Positions 50,406 to 61,528 of a DNA stretch of 64,000 nt are shown piece after piece (the first letter of the stretch is position 1; each line of letters opens with the position of its first letter). The notes under the pieces were generated by a model. It ran no database searches. It was not told the origin of the DNA and worked only from the letters and a program-made list of their open reading frames with translations. The stretch is from Chrysemys picta bellii (Eukaryota; Chordata; Testudines; Emydidae), in NCBI RefSeq assembly GCF_011386835.1, contig NC_088805.1, forward strand, positions 17,852,836-17,916,835. The letters are read 5' to 3'. The translations under genes were made by a program, and so were the position numbers.

Positions 50406-52149
50406 AAGGAATCCAAAATCTAAAAGTTAAAATGCACTCTCGATCTGTGGAACCCAAAAGCATGTTCTAAATAGCGCATCAAATTAAATAATATCAGCGT
50501 GAGTTAGTCATGCCAGTCACAGAAACACAGCCGAAGCAGTCTTTGAAGAGGTATCCCATGGTAGGAAGTGGGACCCTGGAAAGCTCCTCGAATGCATTTG
50601 GCTGGTGGAGGAGCAGATCATTGGGTTCTCTGGTCTTTAAGACACTGCATTCAGCATAATAGTCAACCTAGCACTGCTGCTCCCTTGAAGGAAAGTCCAG
50701 TTGGGGGAAGTGGCTGGCCTGGCACTTCCCAGAAGAATGTTCCCTGCTGTGAGGGTGAAAGGAAGCCTTGCCCCAGGTATGAGGGCTCAGCCTAAGGCAA
50801 AGAACAAAGAGTTGTAGTTTGGAAAAGACACAACAACAACATGTTAACTACTGCAAGCTCACTGGCAAGCAATTAACTCCAGGTAAAAAGCCTAGTGTAG
50901 ACATACTCCAAAGCTCCTGTCTGATGGAGGAAGGCATCAGAGCCTCGAGTTGGAGACCTACACTGGGGGAGCGGAAATGGGCCAGAACTGAGCTAGAAAT
51001 CTGGAGGGAAATTGATTGGAACGTGGGAGGAAAGTAGGTATGTAATGCATGAGGTGGTAAGTGGAACACGATCTGTACCAGTGCATGGTAGGAGTAAAGT
51101 CTCAGATGAGGGAAGGGTTAAATTGGGCTAGAGCCCATTTTGCATAGCATTTGGGGGGAGTTGCAAGGAAAGATAATGAGCTGCTGGCTGACAGACAGAG
51201 GTGTAGGGAGTGTGATGTACAGCGTGTATATATAGACATAAAACAGGAACCATGTCAATTTTTAATACCACTTTTATTAAAGTAATGCATTAAACATTAC
51301 ATAAAATAGATTTAACATTTATGTGTCTGAAGACAGTCCTAATTCTAGTGTATGAAATACTGTTCTTTTAAAAGGGGTGCAAAAAAGTGAGTGCACACTT
51401 GAAGCAGGGCTAGAGTCACTATTTTAAGCCACTGGGGTGACAGCAACTCCTTAGGAATCTTGCTAGTGGTAGTTTTCTAGGGGGATGTACTAAATTAGCA
51501 TATCCATACGCTGTCATATCCTCTCCCCATCCAACACCACCCTCACTTGGGGAGTTGCATTGGCCATCTGGGAGCTCCCAAACACAGGGGAACGGTAACG
51601 ATTCCTTGCACTGCTGTAATCATTCCCTCCCTTTTCTGCTGCTAGGAGTCCTAGGCCAAGATGTGTAAAAGCCAGCTCTGGGTGAATCTATGTCAGCTTT
51701 TCATTATTATTTTATTACTGTAGTACTCAGCGTACGCGCAATGTGCCCAGCCATTTGAGGGGGTCATCATCAGCCAGGTGGAGAACCGGCAGCCTGCCGT
51801 CAAAACAAGTTGGCACTCATCAAGGATATGTGACATAGTCAGAATTGACTGCAGCTGCACCGTGGGTCATTAGAAAACCCCCATTTAAAGACACTGACCA
51901 CACAGTTGCCCTGTCCTGTTCGAAACCAGTTCAGAGATGACCACAGGTGCCTGGGCAGATCAAACCCCAAGTGGACAGATGGTTGGGCCAGTGACAAGAG
52001 AGCGATTAACGGTCATCGCTGACCACTTGTTGCGCCAAACAGATTCCACTGTCACAAATGACCATAAAAGGCATCTCAAAGATGAGCTGGCGGGTGGTAC
52101 TACCATAGTGCCCATTGCTATAGTATCTAAGCCCTTCACAGTCTTTAAT

Positions 52150-52312
52150 GTATTTATCCTCACCATATGAGATAAGGAAGTCCCATTATTTCCAACTGAG
52201 GAACAGAGAGACAGGCTGACTTATCACAAGTCACACAGGAGGCCTGCGGTAGAGCAGGGAATCGAACCTGGGTCTCCGGAGTCCCAAACTAGTACCTAAA
52301 CCTCTGGGACGA
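52150..52312 (-). repeat. MIR-like SINE, minus strand
   Basis: The minus strand reads AGTTTGGGACTCCGGAGACC, then the B box GGTTCGATTCC, then a GACTTGTGATAAGTCAGCCT-type CORE segment and a CCTCAGTTGGAA tail. The order is that of a MIR-type SINE. The A-box region is near 52303. Confidence 0.7.
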
Positions 52313-52319
52313 AAGACAG

Positions 52320-52500
52320 TCTTATGGTACAAGACTGGGAGCGAGTCAGGAGATCTGGAATCTGCCACACACTTCCTGTGTGACTGTGCCTCCACCTCCT
52401 CATCTATGCAATGGGGACAGTACTTCCATACCTCACAGGGGTAACCATGAAACAAATTTCTTTGAGAGATGCTCAGATACTGCAATGACGGGAGCTATAA
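52320..52500 (+). repeat. MIR-like SINE, plus strand
   Basis: The plus strand reads GGGAGCGAGTCAGGAGATCT, then CTGCCACACACTTCCTGTGT, then TCCTCATCTATGCAATGGGG and a ACCTCACAGGGGTAACCATG tail. It lies head to head with the SINE at 52150-52312. Confidence 0.7.
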
Positions 52501-52910
52501 AAACACCCAACTAGAATAATGCCAATCAACTTCCAGAGCAAAGCACTAGCAAATGAACTGCAATTCTGTCTCCATTTTTGCATTTGCTACCAAGCCAACT
52601 ATAAGCTGAAGACCAGTTGGATTTCTAAGCGGCTGTTAAAATCTAAACCATATTAAAATATAGAATTAAAAAGTATATACTTTCAAAGATAGCGGTGATC
52701 CCCTTTAAAACCACATTGCCTTTTCTCACCAAATTACAAGTGGTTTGGCCAACCTGCATTTTGGACATTTCAACATCACTTCTTGAATCAAAACTGGACT
52801 TTAACAGAACTATTCCTTTAGTAAAATGGCTCTTCTATGTTCCAAAATTCCCCTGGGTTTAGTACATAGACTGAAGCGCATTTAACAGTGACATAAATGA
52901 AAAGACCAGG

Positions 52911-53432
52911 CAGAGGCAGATTAGAGTTTTGTGGGGCCCTGGGCCAGAGCAAATGGAGGTCCCTCCCCACTCCTTCCACCTGCAGTCCCCCCACTCCTCG
53001 GGCACTCCTGCCGGGGGGATGGGGGTGGTAAGGGTCAGAGTGTGGGGGCTTGACCCGCTCCAGCCACCCAGCACTCCTGAGGGGTGGAGCAGGGTTGGGG
53101 CACAGGGGTTTCCCCTGCCTGCCTGGTACTCCTGCTGGGGGGGAGTGGGGTCAGAGTGCGGGGGCTTGCCCCACACCACCTGCCTGGAGCTCCTCTGGAG
53201 GGGCAGGGGGGTGAAGGGACCAGAGAGCAGGGGCTTCTCCCGCTCCCTGGCAGGAGCGCTGGGTTGGCAGGTGGAGCGGGATAAGATCCCGCGCCCCGAC
53301 CCTGCTCCCCGGCAGAAGTGCTGCGTGGGCGGAGAGGGTCAGAGCACGGGGGTGCCCATTTTTCCAGGTCCCCCCAATTGGCCGGGGCCCCTGTGCACAG
53401 GCCCTGTTGGCCCAGTGACTAATCCGCCACTG
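52911..53432. mobile_element. Probable hAT-like MITE with GC-rich core, 522 bp
   Basis: The termini CAGAGGCAGATTAG and CTAATCCGCCACTG are inverted repeats with CAG...CTG ends. The interior has three degenerate units of about 100-120 bp (each with GGGCTTG/TTTCCCC, a CCCGCTCC-type step and a CACTCCT run). A matching 8-bp duplication could not be confirmed. Reading frames on both strands are proline/glycine-rich chance frames. Confidence 0.7.
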
Positions 53433-54262
53433 GACTATGTTCCCAACTCTTAAACCATGTCAATTTTCTACTAAATTTTATAAATGCTTGGGATGTACCT
53501 GAAATAGGTTTATTCTTTGATATCAACATCTTAATTTAAACATCTTTTTCTGTGTAGGATTTTCTTCAGTGCATGGGAAAAACGGTGTGTGAGAGTGTGA
53601 GTGAGAGAGAACAGGTACAGTATTTGTTTAAGGTATGTGGGGAAGATGGTGAAATAGCAGGTATACCATGTAAGATAAGATTACACTCTTCATGCTATGA
53701 GAACGAACATGTTGCTTATCAGCAGTATGACTATTTTGGACAAACTATATCATCCATGTGGTACCCTTATCTAACAGCCATTGTATGGAAAGGAGGCCTC
53801 TGCTATTTTTACAAACTCCATTACCCTTTAGGTCACATCAACCATTGTATCCCTTTGCAAGGCTTAGGTTAGAGAGTCTCAAAGATATGCATTATAATTA
53901 GTTTATTTAAAAAGTTGCTCCATTTCATCAGCATCTAAATTTATTACTTCCTCCCTGTATACTTTTTTGCTAGAAAAAGGTATAAATATACTTAGTCCAT
54001 ATAATTTAAAGATGTAACACACGGTTTTTAAATCTTAAAATACTGAACTATAAATCCCACAAATAAAATGGGAGGAGGCTGAGGTGGTTTTTAAGTCCTA
54101 TATATGAACTTACTAGGAAAGGCCAGGTTTTTGGGACTATCTAAAGATGCATTTAGAACAGCCAAAAGAACATACACACAAAGATCCTCAAATAGTGTAA
54201 ACATGTGCAGCTCTGTTGACTATAGTGGAATTGTGCCCCTTTAGCTTGAGATCTGACACTGA

Positions 54263-54547
54263 GACTAGGTCTACACTACCCGCCTGAATCGGCGGGTAGA
54301 AATCGACCTCTCAGGGATCGATTTATCGCGTCCCGTCAGGACGCGACAATCGATCCCCGAATCGACGCTCTTACTCCACCAGTGGAAGTGGAAGTAAGCA
54401 CCGTCGACAGGAAGCCGCAGAGGTCGATTTTGCCGCCGTCCTCACAGCGGGGTAAGTCGGCTGCGATACGTCGAATTCAGCTACGCTATTCACATAGCTG
54501 AATTTGCGTATCTTAAATCGACTCCCCCCTGTAGTGTAGATGTAGCC
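54263..54547 (+). mobile_element. PIF/Harbinger-type MITE
   Basis: Termini GACTAGGTCTACACTACCCG and (complement) GGCTACATCTACACTA are inverted repeats, with TGA repeated on both sides (54260-54262, 54548-54550). The interior is colinear with the 27615 element (GGCGGGTAGAAATCGA, TCGATTTATCGCGT, GAATTCAGCTACGC). TGA instead of TTA suggests a variant target or later mutation. Confidence 0.82.
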
Positions 54548-55023
54548 TGAATTAATATCTTAAGGGATTGCAATTCTGGAACGCCAGTAAACACAAACAC
54601 ACAAACACCAACATGGTGACTTCTGTACAATGTTTTTTGGCTGACTATTTATGTCCAATCTAAGGGGGAAACAGCTGGACAATCTCATTTTAACAAATGC
54701 TGTTTAATAGTTTTAAAAATAGAAACATCTTTGACCCTTCACTGGACCAAACCCTGGTAAAGATGTCAGCGTAACTGCTGAGGTCCAGAACTGTAGGTAC
54801 AATGCTATTCTAAGAGCTCTGCAAAGCTTGCCAGGGAGCTCCAAACACACAATACTTGTCCCATGGAAAATACAAACTAACCTAATACAAGACAAAGTGA
54901 GGGGCGTAAACAAGAGCAGAGTGAGTGAAGGAGAGGAAGGCCAGTAGTAACATCTATATTCATAATGAATCTGATAGTCTACCTACATGGTATTGACAGA
55001 AACTATACTGAATCACTCATATG

Positions 55024-55686
55024 TAAGGCCCCGTGTTTGTCACAGAGGTCATGGAAGTCACAGATTCCATGACTTTTCACGACCTCCGCTCCGTGACTTC
55101 TGCAGCAGCCCGGTGCAGCTGACCCGGGAACCACCTGAGCAGCTTGGGCAGCCCCTGGGCCAGTCGCAGTGGCTGCTGCTGGGGCAGTCTTGGGTCCCCC
55201 CGCCCCCGAGCAGCAGGAGTTTGGGTGGGGGGGGGCTCAGGGCTGGGGGTTGGGGTGCTGGGCAGTGCTTACCTGAGGGGAGGGGGGGCTCTCCAGAAGG
55301 GCGACAGGAACTCCTGTCCCTCAGCTCCTAGTGCCACATGCTGCCACTGCCCCCACTGGCCATGGTTCCCAACCATTGGGAGCTGCAGAAACAGGACTTC
55401 GGGTGGAGCAGGCAGCACATGGAGCTAAGGTCGCTGCTTCCCAGGAGCTGGGTAGGGCCTGCCCCAGCCACCCCCCCTCTCCATCACTCACTGTGCCTCT
55501 GGGCCATGCCCCACACCCAGCATCTACAGCGCCCCCACGGCCAACCCCCCAAACCACCCCCCTAAGTTTTAGTTAGGATATATAGTAAAAGTCATGGACA
55601 GGTCATGGGCTGTGAATTTTTGTTTACTGCTCATGACCTGCCCATGACTTTTACTAAAAATACCCGTGACTTAAAACATAGCCTTA
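55024..55686. mobile_element. hAT-like MITE with GC-rich core, 663 bp
   Basis: The element begins TAAGGCCCCGTG and ends AAAACATAGCCTTA. The octamers CTCATATG (55016-55023) and CTCATGTG (55687-55694) flank it, seven of eight matching. The left end has a GTCATGGAAGTC hairpin; the right end has paired AAAGTCATGGACAGGTCATG / CATGACCTGCCCATGACTTT. The core has a GGTTCCCAACCATTGGGAGC segment related to that of the 34540 element. Reading frames are chance. Confidence 0.85.
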
Positions 55687-55997
55687 CTCATGTGCAATTG
55701 TGGTGATATTTAAAACAAAATCTGTGGAAACTGGAAAACTATTTTCTGAGGAACAAAGCAATAGGCAGACTCACACTGTTACTAAGGATTGTAAATAGTT
55801 TGAGACACACACAGAGGCATGATTATCGTACTGCTCTATTCTACATGCCACTAATTTTTTTTAAATTCCTGTGTGAGGCTGAAATTTTACCATTTCTCCC
55901 CAATAGACCTCTTATGAAAAAGGAGAGCAAACCTTACCTTTGAAATAACCCTTCTAATGCCCCCAAATCATACTCAGCATGGTCCAGAAATTCCTAC

Positions 55998-56156
55998 CTT
56001 AGTCTCAGTTCTCCTTGTGGTTCCATCTTCTGAAGTCACAATAGACACATGGGAAGTAGGAGTACCCGGGTCTTCCTCAACAGTAACCGTCTCCTCTACC
56101 ATCTCCTGAGGCTCTTGCATCATTGTTATTGAGGTCTGGTTGCTGGGGCTTTGCTC
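55998..56156 (-). CDS. ARVCF: ARVCF internal exon A (acidic linker before the basic region)
   Basis: The exon runs from 56156 down to 55998 (159 nt, 53 codons, phase 0 at both ends). The acceptor is TTCTTAG ending at 56157; the donor is GTAGGA from 55997. It encodes EQSPSNQTSITMMQEPQEMV, then EETVTVEEDPGTPTSHVSIV and ends TSEDGTTRRTETK. The next exon continues with VTK, giving the contiguous family sequence. TETK-VTK and EEDPGTPTSHVSIVTSEDGT are conserved in ARVCF and relatives. It carries no start codon and was not in the list of long frames. In human ARVCF this block directly follows the N-terminal coiled coil. Confidence 0.93.
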
Positions 56157-56840
56157 CTAAGAAATAAAAATGGAACATGTTTGTCATTTATACTGTCACT
56201 ACGTAGAAGGGTGTGTTTGTTTGTTTTTAAACAATGTACAAGATGTCAGATGCCTGGAAATATAGATTCAGAAGGGAGGGCTTTACTGACCCAAGAATAA
56301 CTAGCTGAGGGTAGGCTGGCCTGAATAACCTTAGTAAGTGGAGATCATTTGAAGTGAACATCAAAGACTCAGCATTTATTGCCCATTTACAGGAGACTAT
56401 TTCTTCATATAGACACTTGATTTGCACTTTCCCTGCTATGCCCAATCTAGGATGAGTGGAGTATCTGTGCATAAAAAACACCAAACCACCACCATGTTCC
56501 ACAGTAAACAGGACCATTTCTTTCAGAGCATTTAATCTTATTTAGTATTAAAAACTTATTTCCAACTGATAAAATACACTCTTCAGACCTCAGTAGCAGT
56601 GTATAACAAGGCTATAAATAATTTATCAAGGCCTTCTAGTTCCTCAGTATGCCAACACATATCTTACTTGGTCAAAAGTGATGATAATTAAAGGAAATAT
56701 GGTTAGCCAAAGAATCGCACAACTGAACTGGTGGTAGCAGTAGTGGGAATTTTTCCCTGCTGAATATCCTACAGTATAGATAAGGCCTAACTGGTTACAA
56801 TCTCAGTTAAAAGTTGTAGTATATACACAAGATTGACAAC

Positions 56841-57592
56841 TAGGGTTGTCAGGCATCTGGTTTTTGACCGGAATACCCAGTCGAAAAGGGACCCTAGCCG
56901 CTCTGGTCAGCACCACTGATAAGGCAATTCAAAGCCTGGTCAGTGGTGCAGCAGGACTAAGGCAGACTCCCTGTCTGCCCTGGCTCCGCGCAGCTCTCAG
57001 AAGCAGCTGGCATTTCTCTACAGCTCTTAGGCGTAGGCGCAGCCGCGGGGGCTCCGTGTGCTGCCCCCACCCTGAGCGCTAGCTCCCATTGGCTGGGAAC
57101 AACAGCCAACGGGGAGCGGCGGGGGGGGGGGGGCAGCAGCATGCGGACCCACCTCCGCCTAGGAGCCACAGGGACATACTGGCGGCTTCCAGGAGCCTCC
57201 TGAGGTAAGTGGGACCCAGAGCCCACATCCTGCACCCTCTCCCGCACCCCAACCCCTTACCCCAGCCTTGAGCCCCCTCCTGCACCCATACTCCCTCCCA
57301 CAGCCCGCACCCGCTCCCAACATCCCAACCCCTTGCCCCAGCCCAGAGCCCCCTCCCACATTCCAAACCCCTCATTCCCAGCCCTACCCCAGAGCCCACA
57401 CCCCCAGCCAGAGCCCTCATCCCCTTCAGCACTCCAATCCCTTGCCCCAGCCCAGTGAAAAGGAGTGAGCGAGCAAGGGTGGGGGAGAGAGAGCAACAGA
57501 GGGAAGGGAGATGGAGTGAGTGGGGGTGGGGCCTCAGAGAAGGGGCAGGGCAAGGGTGTTCAGTTTTCTGCAAATCAAAGTTGGCAACCTTA
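56841..57592 (-). mobile_element. hAT-like MITE, inverted copy of the 34540 family
   Basis: Termini TAGGGTTGTCAGG and GTTGGCAACCTTA are inverted repeats. The start (ATCTGGTTTTTGACCGGAAT, then a GGTCAGCACCACTGATAAGG-type segment) is the complement of the right end of the 34540 element, and the end (TGCAAATCAAAGTTGGCAAC) the complement of its left end. It is therefore the same family in reverse. A G-run at 57120-57132 and C-rich tracts follow. A target duplication could not be confirmed. Confidence 0.78.
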
Positions 57593-59478
57593 TATAGTCC
57601 ACTGTTGAACAGAATGAAAATTCTCTACAAAGGATGGTTCTCTTGAGGAAAGCTACCTGAAGAGGATTCTTCTGCCTCCCAAGCAGACATTTCTGTGTTT
57701 TTCCTTGTGCAATTTGTGTGCCTCACATAGCAACAGAAATCAGAAGAGATATTCCTGATGGATGAATGAATTTCAGAAGTGTCACAATATATGGACAATG
57801 AAACACTGGTTTACAGCTTGAGAAATAAGACTTTTCCAAAACACTTGCAATCCTTGGCAAGGTACAATAGTATAACAGTTCCTTTCATTGTACTCTCTAA
57901 AGCCAGTGGGCTGTGCACAGGCGTAAGAGTACAGAGCCTAAAGCAGAATCGGGGCCTATGCTTACAAAGATAAGTCCTACTAGATGTAAGAGGAATCTGT
58001 GATATTCCTTCTACACTTATTTCAATAATGAAATGTTTAAAAAATAGCAGTGAAGTATTATGTCCTGTGTAGAATCAATTGCAATGCTAACCGCTCCTGT
58101 TAAGAAATGATTGTGGGTAAGTCAAGATCTCTTTTCACTTCATATGGAAATAAAATGATGAGGATGAAACTGTTCCCATGCAGGTGTTGAGTTTTATTAT
58201 GTTAAGACTTAAATATCCTGCACCTGTGAGCAGTGTAATCACTAGGAAAGTGCCACATATTGTTTTGTAGCATTTTATTTAGGAAATTACATTTCATCCC
58301 CATGGTATGCTGGCTAGCATCCTAGGTGGTGACATGCCTTCTGTTGAGTCTTGAAGGAGAGACTACTTTCAAGTGGACTTTGTGCAGATGAACAGAAGCA
58401 AAGCTTTTGAATTCTCTTGTTAGATTCTACAAGGGAAAAAAAAATATTTCATTTAATCTTCACATGATCTGTAACCTTCTTTGAAACAAGCTGGTTACGG
58501 TGCCCTTGTTCAGTTTACTTTATTTACAGCTACATTCTGGATAATACCGGTTATTGCAATTCGGGCTTATATTTTAACTAGTGAATAGTTTTCATGTCCA
58601 GATAGACATTAATATTAACCCTGTCACAGACTTCAGTACAGGCGTTAAGCTGGAGGTGGATATCTTGACCAAACAGGAAAGGGGGCAAATCATAAAAGGA
58701 ATATGCATCCTGGACCAAATTTACTGGTGGCATAAGCAGGCCCAACTCCATTTCCCATTGAAATCACAGCATAATTAATGCTGCAAAATTTGTCAGCCTA
58801 AATATGCTTAAATCCCACAGGAAATCACTCATTTCAGCAGTTTGCAAGCTTTCATTTCTCTAATCACTAATGCCAATGACTTGTGATACATGCTGAATCT
58901 TGCAAGTATTCTGCAGTTTAAGAGTCATTTTCTGTTTTATCACCACAGGCTAAAGGGGAATTTAAGTCCTGTGGAAAATCTATTCAGTCTTGCATATTTT
59001 CCAGGAAAAAAACAAACCAAAACTAAACACCATATGCTTTAATTCCAGCCCCTTATAGTGAAGCCATTTTCTCCAACCGACAGAAAAGTTTCACCTCAAG
59101 TGGAGGTTCTCTATAATCAGAAGGCTGTTTACACATTGTAATGCACTGAAAATTCAGGACCATCCATTATTCTTCACTGTAAAACAGAATTACACAATAT
59201 CCAAGTCCATTCAACATAATCCATTGTATTCCCTTCCCTGTAACTTTCCCTGCCAACTTTCAGATGGTATCAAATCCCCATACCTTTTAAAGTTGAGGAT
59301 TTTGTTCTCTCTCTCACTCACACTCACTCTTCTGGCTGCATTTGGAGGCTACTGGATTACCTAGTTTCTCTCCTCCTTCCCTAAATTTTTGTGAGGCAAA
59401 CCATGTTTTGTGATAACAAACTTAGGAAAATTGAAGGAGGCAAAAAGTGGTTTGTCCTTTTTGTGATATTTTTACTTA

Positions 59479-59517
59479 AAAATAATAATAATAATAAATA
59501 ATAATAATAATAAAAAT
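59479..59517. repeat. (AAT)n microsatellite
   Basis: Tandem AAT units with one missing base mid-tract cover about 37 bp. Confidence 0.9.
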
Positions 59518-61528
59518 CTCCCTTTGTATCCGGGCTGCCTGTGGGCAAAGAAAATCTTTAAAGCCTGGCACTTAAATATGAGCGAACTGCAGACTAGAGC
59601 ACACTGACTTTAAATGAACACTAGTGCTTGTTTTTATCCTGTGGCTTCTTCTAAAATGATGATCCTGAGAGATTTGATATGGATTTGCATTCCTAATGTA
59701 GCCTGCTATCAGCTGGAAAAGAGTGTCCTGAGCATCGAAAGATTAAAAGCCTGCTTAGTTCAAGGTAGATTTCCCAATGCAGACAGCTACCCAGGTTGCA
59801 TTTGCATAGATCTACCATCTTACTGCATGAACTATCCAGGGACATGCGAGTGAAAAGGGTGGAATGTCATCCAACCTCCTGTTCCTCGAGTTGACTTCCA
59901 GGAGGCTGCTCTTTGAGCTCCAAAAACCTTTTAATGTTCCTGACTCTCAAATTTTTGGTAAAGTAACAACAATGCGAAAAAAAATAAATGTTTAGTTTCA
60001 ATTATGGTTTTTGTGTCTTAATCACAGAAATCAGGACTCAATTCTACTTTCAAATTCTTTAAAAAGCATCAGAAATGAATCTCTCTGCATAGCTCCAAAA
60101 ATATCCCACACACTTCCTTTGCTCAACAGGTTTCTGCATGAAGCCAATGTTTCAAACATTTAACCAGTTCAGCTCAATTATTTATGGACTTAATACAAAC
60201 TTGACTTGATGGACATTTTGATATTTGCTAGTCTGTGCAGACTTGTAATGGTTCAAATATGGTTCCCTCAATGGCTAGTCTTAGTGGCAGTTTCCTATTC
60301 TTGTCATGCAGCAGGAGATTCCAGTTTGGACCCACATCCCATTCCTTTGCTCACTTTGCTAGGGTACTAACCAGGCAAACGTGAGCTGCATGCTTGGTGT
60401 CACTCAGTGTAGGGCTTCTCATTCTGGGGATCATGAATAGTTGTCCGGGGGCTGTGACAACCTTACTCTTTCCATATTATTGAATGGGGGATGGATCCCA
60501 CTATGAGAAAGTTGAGATTGAGCCATTGCTTTACAGCGATTAAGCAACAGCACAGACGGTCTCTGAAGAGGGCTCCTATCCAATCCTCGTCAGTGGGAAA
60601 GATGTTCAGAATTCTGACAGCTCCAGCAGGACAGAGATGTTACTCTCTGCCTTGCCTTCCAGAGACCACAACATCTCATTTAACCTTTCAAGTGTGATGG
60701 TCAGACCACAAAAATGTAAGAGCGTTTACATAAAATCATGGCAAGAGTGCTCTTGTGATAAATGAGCATATTTGCAAGGTGTCACCAAGAGAAGTCACTG
60801 AGTGTAATGTATGAGGCATTATACAAGGCATCATATCTTTGGTTCTGTCACAAGAAAATCAGAAGTCAACACTACTTTTCTAATAAAGTAGATCCCAATC
60901 CAGTTAGTGAGAAAGCGTATCAATACTTTTCTCCTTGCTTTTTGTCAGTGGATGAATCGCATTCCTGTTTAGCTGTGCTTAAATTTCCAGCAGCCTCTAA
61001 AAAACAAGCTATTGTTAAAAAAAACCAATCAATTTATCCCCAGCCTGTAAAAGTTTAGTGCAGTAGAAATATCTTTAGACATTTCAGGCAAGAACCGTAA
61101 AATAGTAATTCTTGTTTTGTTAAAAGCAGAATGATTTGCCATACAGAAATATCTCCAAGGGCCTACTTTGCATTAGTATATTGCAGTCCCTAGAACCATC
61201 ATCATTTTGATTCCTAGAGTTATCTTTCCATCAAAGTGACTATTTTATATCTGTTTAATAAGAGAATAAGCTCCCCCAGAAGGATCACACATCCTGCATT
61301 GAGACAGAAAAGTTGTTTTATTTTATTCTCTGCTTATGAAACCGTTTAAATTACAGATTACCTCTCCCCACCAAAACAGTCACCCTTCAAAAACATTCGA
61401 AGCATGTCCATCTAATAACCCTCCTTCTGTTTAGTGGATTGCAGTGGAGGCTATATTCCAGTTACTGCTTACTACAGGTTACTATTAGCTAGCAGGTCTG
61501 TAGGTTTTAGCAAGATAGCAAGGTTGTT

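Larger units (their letters stand above)
41208..55997 (-). other. ARVCF: ARVCF intron between exons A and B, 14.8 kb
   Basis: The intron is bounded by donor GTAGGA (from 55997) and acceptor CAG (41210-41208). It contains hAT-like MITEs at 42035, 47615, 52911 and 55024, a Harbinger-type MITE at 54263, a CR1 3' end at 50 kb and two MIR-like SINEs near 52.3 kb. Block 43080-43810 has an unusual conserved-looking pyrimidine-rich character and could be an unrecognised interspersed repeat. The remaining stretches (43.8-47.6, 48.2-50.0, 50.4-52.1, 53.5-54.2 kb) show nothing further. Confidence 0.85.

Noticed and set aside
52929..53453. 174-codon plus-strand frame
   Set aside because: It lies in a GC-rich MITE with CAG...CTG inverted ends and repeats a degenerate unit; no domain seen.
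55144..55576. Overlapping frames of 75-94 codons near exon A
   Set aside because: All are within the 55024-55686 MITE; exon A itself is upstream at 55998-56156.
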